DNA of 64,000 bases from Saturnia japonica. Its lineage: Eukaryota > Arthropoda > Insecta > Lepidoptera > Saturniidae. Numbering within the stretch: position 1 is the stretch's first letter; every line of letters starts with the position of its first letter. A program made the translations under genes and the position numbers. The stretch is from contig CM065318.1 of NCBI GenBank assembly GCA_033032175.1, forward strand, positions 17,236,001-17,300,000, written 5' to 3'. The notes beneath the pieces are model-generated. The model searched no databases and was not told the DNA's origin. It was given only the letters and a program-made list of their open reading frames with translations. Of the stretch, positions 58,387 through 64,000 are shown piece after piece.

Positions 58387-61300
58387 CTGAAAAAAAGGTT
58401 TAATGTAATGTATACCTACTCGAGGAAAGTTATTTAAAGTAAGATTTTGACATCATGGCGTAAATAAAACTTTACATATTATTCAATCTGTTTTTCTCAT
58501 TTTATGAATGCCAAATCCCCTATATAAAGCATTTTTATTTAATTAATGCTGGGGTAAATACACTGAATTTGAACTTGATGGTAAGTGCGGTTGAAGTGTG
58601 ACAGATGAGGATCCATTGACAGTCGCTAAAGTCACGCAAGCCCGTAAACGCACTACCATGAATACCACTAGCTACCTGGATACAGGATCGAAAAGATGTC
58701 GATATTTATAAGATTTACAAGCGATGATGGCACAGTGGTAGTACATACATACTGGATACAGTGTCGATCGTCGTGGGTTCATCCTAAAAAGAGTCTAAGC
58801 TTTCGGTGAAGGAAAACTTTGTAACGAAGCTATAGCATGATGGTAGGATATTTTCTATTACCTGCCTGGCTAGCTACCACCCTCAAGTTGAATGTCTCTC
58901 GCCAAACACCTATAAATGTGATCTGATAACTGCACTTGGCCACCTAGTCACTTAACATCAGGTGAGATTACGGTCAAACACGAACCCTATGAAGTACAAA
59001 AATCAAAAAGGTATCAAAATTTAATAAAGCCCCAACACAAGTAACCTATTCATTGAGACCATTGCAATGAGCCCAAATACAATATCTCTGCTGTAAGTTG
59101 GTGAGGAGTTAGGTATCCTACAGATTCCAGATGACGCTGCAGCATCAGGTTAAGGTTGTTTTAATGTCACAGTAACAGAATACCAAATCTCGACTCAGTC
59201 AAACCTCTTTTAACTAGAAGAGAGCTATCTTCAAACGGATGAACAGATTTTCTTGAATCATAGCTAAGAACACCCTCAATCAAGTCACTTATAATAGATC
59301 AAAATCAAAAAAACTTATAAACACCCTTTATGTTTTGGGGGCTTAAAAATGAATGTATCGGATGTACCTTGGCAATTAACTCTGCTATATATATGGCCGT
59401 TTTTGTATGCAATGTGATCTCTCCTGCTCGAACAGATGATTCGCCGTCCGCCAGCGCCATATAAATGATTGTTTGATCCTGGAAATAATGCGAAATTATT
59501 TCTCTTCTCTTTTCATTGCATAAATCCTCATCTATCTCTCTCTTACCATATTTATAATAAAAGAGTAAAGACCCGAAATCTACACATTAAAGATATCCGA
59601 GAAAAATACTACGGTGTTTAGAATTATGGACAGAATACATTTTTGGACTTTTTTAACACGCTTTTATTAGCTTCACGTAACCGATGTATGTAACCGAGCC
59701 CTTTGAGCTCGATTTTGTCCTACTTTGAATGATCAGATTTAATTCAAACTTTGTACACTTGTCAAAAGTCGATGACAATGCAATAATCCGATCAAAGCAT
59801 CCGATTATCCTAATTAGATTCGCCAGGATTAATTAATTTCTTTCCGCATTCTTTGCATGCGAGTAAGAGAGATAGAGCTAGTGCGCGAACTACGCATGGG
59901 TGCAGTTCCACACTTACTCTTTCGGGCATGCAAGGTTGTACAGTTGATCATGCAGTCATTTATTTGGGTCCGCGATTGTTTGCTGCTGGACAAGCTTATG
60001 TGGCACTTAGTCGTGGAAGATCCTTGGACGGTATACGAATTCAAGAACTTGATTGCTCAAAATTAACAGGAAGAACTCCATGTCACAGTGAAGCATTGAA
60101 TGAAATGATTCGATTACGAGATAAACCATAAAATCTACAATCAGTCACAGAGTGAAAATTCACACTCATCCTCATTCTCAGTGCCGCCAACAGATTCACT
60201 CCTATGATTATAATATTATGTAAAGTGATTACGGATTGAAAATTCCATACTCAAGCATTAATGTGACTGACTGTATATGTAAATAAGGTTGCACCTCTAT
60301 GTGTCTCGCTGTTTATATTGGCATCATAGAAATCTTTGAATATGTGTTCTTAACCAAGATACAATCGGAACACATTTGTACATATTAAGGGCGGTTGATA
60401 GTTAGCAAATCGAACTAAATAATTTATAGTTTAAAAAAATTAACTAAAAAATGAAAAATAAATAATAGTTAAAAAAAACAAAAAAAAACACGCTTTCATA
60501 AAAAATCCAACTAAAAAATAGAAAATAAAATATAATAAATTTGATTAAGTACAGTGTAAAAAAAATGAATGTACATTATTGTAAAAAAAGCGTGGGGTGT
60601 ATTCAAAGCGCTTTTTAAGATATTATATTATCGAAGTGATGATTCTTCTACTCATTATCTGTCAATAAAATGTTTATAATTATTGACACTATGCACCCCA
60701 CGCTTTTTTTACAATAATGTACATTCATTTTTTTTTACACTGTACTTAATCAAATTTATTAAATTTTATTTTCTATTTTTTTTGTCTGTATGTTTGAACA
60801 CCAGTCACGCAAAAACTACCGGACCGAATTTAATGAAATTTGGTATGATTGTAGGTTATAGTCTGAAGGTTTTTTTTTTGCAATACAGGAATGCGTTTGG
60901 CCTCAATCTTATCAGATGGAAAGTAAAGATGAGGCCGACGATGTATCGCACTTCGCTTGAAGACTCCCAAGTTATAAGTGGATGGGAAAACAGACGGCGG
61001 AAATGAATTCCACTCCTTTGCCGTTCGCATAATGAACGACGAAGCATAACGCTTCGTGCGAATCAGGGGAATTTCCACGACATTAGGGTAGAATCCCTCA
61101 CGGCGTCTAGTTGTCCTATGGTGTTGGGCGCCATTGGGCGGAATTAAATCATGCAACTCCTGTGCACACTCTCCAAAGTGCAACCTGTAAAATAATGAGA
61201 GGCAAGCTACCTTACGACGATGCTCTAGACTGAGCATTTTTGCCTTCATCAGTGCTTTATCGCCAACAAGTCGACGAGGTCGGCGCTCAATGGAATCGAG

Positions 61301-63924
61301 AGCGGCCGACTGATATTTGGCTGATCCATCCCATAGATGACAGCAATATTCTACACAAGAGCGTACCTGTGCTTGATACAATCTTTGAAGCTGGTTCGGT
61401 GAGAAATACCGCCTAACCTTGAATAGGATCCCCAATTTCTTGGCAGCTGCTCTCGCCTTTATCTCGATCGAACGCCCAAAGTTGAGATCAGATGTTAGTT
61501 GAACACCAAGGAGCTCAAGGTTGTCAACACCCTGAAGGGAAGCCCCCCGAAAAGTAGGAGTCAGGAGAAATGGACTCCGATTAGCTGAGAACAGACACGC
61601 CTGAGTTTTTTCAGCATTAAACCTGACCGAGTTCGCATCACCCCAGTCGGAGACGAACCTAAGGTTCAGATGCAAGCGTTCAACCATGGCCTCTCTCTCA
61701 TTATGGACTTCCTGTAAATTATTCTGCGGATTGGATAAGTATCTCTCAGTTACAGTGCTGTCATCTGCGTACCCAACAATACCGGGTTTTAGTAGATTGT
61801 TGGTGTGCAGCAGGAATAGTGTCGCTGAGAGTACAGATCCCTGAGGATCTCCGGCATTTATAGCCTTGGGGTCAGACGAGCAGCAATCAACAACCACTTG
61901 TATTGTCCGGTCCCTCAGAAAATCACTGGTCCAGGATCGCAGGCGATCGGAGATTCCATAAGCCCAGAGTACATTTAGGATGCATTTTACATGTATGGAC
62001 ATTTTTGTATGCCATTATGTCTTTTAGATAATATCAGTATGATTGTTAAACTTTGATATTGGTTAACATTTAAAATGATTTTAGTTGGGTATTACCAAAG
62101 CTTATACAAGTCAAATACCGTTGGCTGAGTTGGGTGAGCTGAGGTTTTTATTTAGTTGCTGTTTTTCATACACAAAATATAGCATGTGGACGAAGTCGCG
62201 GGCACAACTAGTAAATAATATAATAATACCAGTCTATTCCAAGAAGAAAGACAGGTTTAATTAGCAGCCCAAGATGTATTGGCGTTTTCAAACTATATTT
62301 TTCCCATACACAATGGTATTGTACTACCATGATTAACTCTCCACCGTGCCTCTTACTTTTTTATTCTGGCTGACTATACTGTTAGCCTTAGGTGCCCTAG
62401 AAACTAGAGCCTCTGACGGCGTTTACACCTTCACCGTGGCTTGGGGGCGAGCGCTTAAGGCACTCAGCCGCAAAAGCGTGGGCAAAAAGCGCACAAGGGT
62501 GCCAAAGTGGCCGGACCTTGGCTTGGGCTGTTGCTTCGATTGCGATTGCAATCTGACTAATTCCCTATCCGTAGAAAATTCGAACTAAACTAACTGCCTT
62601 CTGGGAGGAAGGAAGCAACATGTGTATATGTAAATAAATAGTGACCTGAAATTATGGTGTACACTAGCGTAAAAAAAAGGTCCCTTACAGAACCAATGTA
62701 CCTGTGTGGTGTGCACGTATGTATAAACATATTGTGTGTAATGACGTGTGTGGGTAGCTAAGTGATTGCAAGTGCAGTGCCACCTGTATCGCGCGGGCGG
62801 CGCCAAACTCAAGGGCTTCACACCGAGGAATGGACCTAGGCTTGAGTTGCCGCGAGAGGGAGGTCGCGGCGGTGAGTGTGCGGAAGCGAAGTTAGCCGCC
62901 CGCCCCCTGCGGAGGGAACGGTGGTTTCGCGGGCGAGGGCGCGAACACGTTCTGTTTTGAGAGACGGTGGAGTAAAACTTGTTTTCTCAAACATGCATGC
63001 AAATCCTGTCATTATTTTGGAAAAAAGAATACGCGAAGTATTGAATATACGGACATGCCAAGAATTATAAAAGAAATCCAATCAAAGAGTATTTAATAAC
63101 CCCAGCACACCGTTTCATACAACATTGCTGGAGCGTTGTAATTTTCCAAATTCAAAAAACGCTCCTGCAATGGATTTGATTTTGTTTGTCCGTAAATTCG
63201 ATACTTCGCGTGTTCTTTTTTCGAAAATAATGGTAATATTTCTATGGATGTTTGAGAAAAGCACTATATATATGCCTCGGCGGAAATGGAAATTGCCTAT
63301 TTAACAGGCTTTGCAATAATGTACTACTTATTATTGCTTCGATTTTATCGTCGGGATCGGAAAAGATATTACGCGGCGGCTTTCACTAACGGGCGTCGCT
63401 TACTTATTTCCCGTACTTGCCTACAGCTTGCCTGATTGTTTGACGTTCATGATTATTGCTCCGCTCCTGTGAAGTTAAAACAGCTTATAGGCTATAACTT
63501 TGATCTATAAATCCTAACTAATATTATACATGAGAATGGTTGTACGATTGCTACTCAATTACGCAAAACGGCTAAACGTACTTCGATGAAATTTGGCAGA
63601 GATTTATAACCTAGATTTATTAATCTACTAGTATCTAGGATACTTTTTATCTCGGTAAACATTTTTTAGTTCAGGCGAGCGGAGCCTTTAAAATACAACA
63701 TATTTTTTTTCTGTTTCGTAGTTCCAGAGGTTAGTGCGTTTAAATAAAAATTATTATAAAGGACATGATAATATACCTGTGTGTAATTATCAACGCAGCC
63801 GCCTGTACGCAAAACGTCCCTGAGTTGATCAGCGGCTTTCATTCCCACTTGGAACGGATCCACTCCACGTCGTCCTAGGCCGTCACTGCCCAGTATGCAG
63901 CCAGATGACAACTCGCTTGTTAAG
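58300..63924 (-). CDS. RTCA: RNA 3'-terminal phosphate cyclase, C-terminal exons (5' part outside window)
   Basis: Three exons (63777-63924, 59368-59478, 58300-58386) join in phase and give the last 114 residues. The protein converts an RNA 3'-phosphate to a 2',3'-cyclic phosphate with ATP through an adenylated histidine. The homology is clear: GSDGLGRRGVDP and VGMKAADQLRDVLRTGGCVD, then MALADGESSVRAGEITLHTK and TAIYIAELIAK, then IIQCTGLGF at the end. In human RTCA the corresponding segments read DQLIIFMALANG, TLHTQTAIHFAEQIAK and IIECQGIG. The catalytic His of the family lies in the TLHT-type motif region here (H in EITLHTKT). The gene runs left, converging on SPP. The large intron 59479-63776 is filled by transposons. 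Confidence 0.95.
58720..58985 (+). repeat. SINE family B, copy 8
   Basis: A decayed tRNA-like head (GATGGCACAGTGGTAG, CGTGGGTTCATCC) is followed by TTCGGTGAAGGAAAAC, TAGCTACCACCCTCAAGTTG and AACATCAGGTGAGATTA. It lies in the last RTCA intron. Confidence 0.75.
59368..59478 (-). CDS. RTCA: RTCA penultimate exon
   Basis: A 37-codon exon in phase 0 on both sides. The acceptor is GCATTATTTCCAG and the donor AAG/GTACAT. It encodes DQTIIYMALADGESS and TLHTKTAIYIAELIAK. Confidence 0.95.
59853..60131 (+). pseudogene. Helitron helicase C-terminal remnant
   Basis: The frame from about residue 26 reads QGCTVDHAVIYLG, FAAGQAYVALSR and SLDGIRIQELD, the conserved C-terminal end of the PIF1-like helicase in Helitron RepHel proteins (QAYVALSR is helicase motif VI-like). 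Upstream no Rep or helicase motifs I-V are open, so it is a broken fragment. The first 25 residues are in the wrong frame and not part of the homology. It is inserted in the RTCA intron, antisense to RTCA. Confidence 0.8.
60517..60781. mobile_element. Foldback element with about 85-bp near-perfect arms
   Basis: The left arm (60517-60599) contains TTTGATTAAGTACAGTGTAA, AATGAATGTACATTATTG and AGCGTGGGGTG. The right arm (60694-60781) contains the exact inverse (CACCCCACGCT, CAATAATGTACATTCATT, TTACACTGTACTTAATCAAA). Differences are almost confined to homopolymer length. A loop of about 94 bases contains a smaller palindrome (TGTCAATA...TATTGACA). Confidence 0.85.
60869..62002 (-). mobile_element. 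5'-truncated LINE with open reverse transcriptase frame
   Basis: One open frame of 390 codons (62002 to 60830). It contains GDPQGSVLSATLF at residues 51-63 and YADD at 78-81, the polymerase catalytic box. A CR1/Jockey-like thumb follows (YQAQVRSCVEYCCHLWDG), and then the C-terminal RTAKEWNSFPPSVFPSTYNL motif. The endonuclease domain and the first RT motifs are missing, so it is dead on arrival. A poly-A tail, seen as ten T at 60869-60878, marks the 3' end. The frame has no stop inside the element and runs about 15 codons into flanking DNA. Sense matches RTCA transcription. Confidence 0.88.
62010..62211 (+). mobile_element. Helitron-type 3' end (host of the LINE insertion)
   Basis: Ends GGACGAAGTCGCGGGCACAACTAG, split as GACGAAGTCGCGGGC and ACAACTAG, before a T. 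The matching 5'-type block lies left of the LINE at 60785-60868 (CAGTCACGCAAAAACTACCG, GAATTTAATGAAATTTGG). The LINE therefore probably landed inside this element. Confidence 0.5.
62375..62715 (+). repeat. Interspersed repeat family K, copy 3
   Basis: Same order as 1125-1470: TTAGCCTTAGGTGCCCTAGA, GAGCGCTTAAGGCACTCAGC, GTAGAAAATTCGAAC, CTGCCTTCTGGGAGG and AAAGGTCCCTTACAGAACC. The two copies are clearly diverged. Confidence 0.68.
62740..62960. other. GC-rich stretch in the RTCA intron
   Basis: Composition is far above the surrounding DNA (GCGCGGGCGGCGCCAAACTC, GCCGCCCGCCCCCTGCGGAG). Open frames exist on both strands because of the composition. It directly precedes an inverted repeat and may belong to the same inserted element. 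Confidence 0.35.
62977..63262. repeat. Inverted repeat, arms of about 90-100 bp
   Basis: The left arm TTTTCTCAAACATGCATGCA, then CATTATTTTGGAAAAAAGAA and ACGCGAAGTATTGAAT, is repeated inverted on the right (ATTCGATACTTCGCGT, TTCTTTTTTCGAAAATAATG, ATGGATGTTTGAGAAAA). There are several mismatches; the loop is about 85 bases. No coding content. It appears to be an older foldback element than the one at 60517. Confidence 0.75.
63263..63776. other. RTCA intron, left of the 5'-most exon
   Basis: 63520-63660 carries a TATTATACATGAGAATGGTT start and an AAAACGGCTAAACG block with ATGAAATTTGGCAGAG, a 5' region of a TC...CTAG-type repeat without a detectable 3' end. Nothing else is recognised. Confidence 0.4.
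63777..63924 (-). CDS. RTCA: RTCA exon (first within window)
   Basis: The acceptor is GTGTTGCAG. One leading base completes a codon from an exon beyond the window. It encodes LTSELSSGCILGSDGLGRRG and VGMKAADQLRDVLRTGGCVD. The donor is CAG/GTATAT in phase 0. Confidence 0.93.
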
Positions 63925-64000
63925 CTGCAACACCATATATTGACTTTGTACCCTGTTATTCGAACTTAAGAAAAGGGTAAACGGAATAAATTCATTTATA

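Noticed and set aside
59853..59927. N-terminal part of the Helitron-derived open frame
   Set aside because: Homology begins only at QGCTVDHAV; the preceding residues are a chance frame extension.
1..64000. A prokaryote-like defence or biosynthetic cluster
   Set aside because: All coding evidence is spliced animal genes and transposons; no operon, no CRISPR array and no clustered novel families.

Overview
This is animal nuclear DNA: AT-rich, with small exons, GT-AG introns, no operons and heavy repeat content. The repeats suggest Lepidoptera (moth or butterfly). They include nonautonomous Helitron-like elements with TC...CTAG ends, tRNA-derived SINEs, Jockey/CR1-type LINE fragments, a pogo-type MITE and several foldback elements. 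The species assignment is an inference; no name can be read from the sequence.

Four protein-coding loci are supported. All were assembled by hand from exons whose reading phases agree across introns, apart from one TECPR2 junction that stays less certain. (1) 2886-7347 (+): the last six exons of a tyrosine-phosphorylation adaptor-like protein. It ends in three YxxMSP motifs spaced exactly 16 residues apart, typical docking sites for the PI3-kinase p85 SH2 domain. The N-terminal part lies outside or was not found, so the family (stumps/Dof-BCAP, IRS or Gab type) is open. (2) 19144-41668 (-): a nine-exon TECPR2 orthologue. It keeps the N-terminal WD40 propeller and a C-terminal W-E-I-I LC3-interacting motif, but lacks the tectonin (TECPR) propeller that makes up much of vertebrate TECPR2. 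(3) 45774-56992 (+): a complete seven-exon signal peptide peptidase (HM13/SPP), 368 aa, with YD, GLGD and PAL motifs and a KKxx ER-retrieval tail. (4) 58300-63924 (-): the last three exons of RNA 3'-terminal phosphate cyclase (RTCA); the rest lies past the right edge.

TECPR2 and SPP are divergent, with about 4.1 kb between start codons. SPP and RTCA are convergent, with about 1.3 kb between stop codons. The adaptor gene and TECPR2 converge across about 11.8 kb without a recognisable gene, of which roughly the first 7 kb is poor in recognisable repeats and may hold a long 3' UTR. TECPR2 (autophagy/ER export) and SPP (ER intramembrane proteolysis) both act at the ER, but nothing in the sequence shows that they work together.

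Much of the remaining DNA is transposon-derived. The RTCA intron is a nest: a decayed Helitron helicase C-terminus, an 80-bp-arm hairpin, a 5'-truncated LINE with an open reverse-transcriptase reading frame, a second Helitron-type end and another inverted repeat. I did not find a defence system, CRISPR array or other novel multi-gene system. The more interesting points are the reduced TECPR2, the periodic PI3K-docking tail, a possible poison exon in the adaptor gene, and a splice acceptor that directly abuts a LINE remnant.
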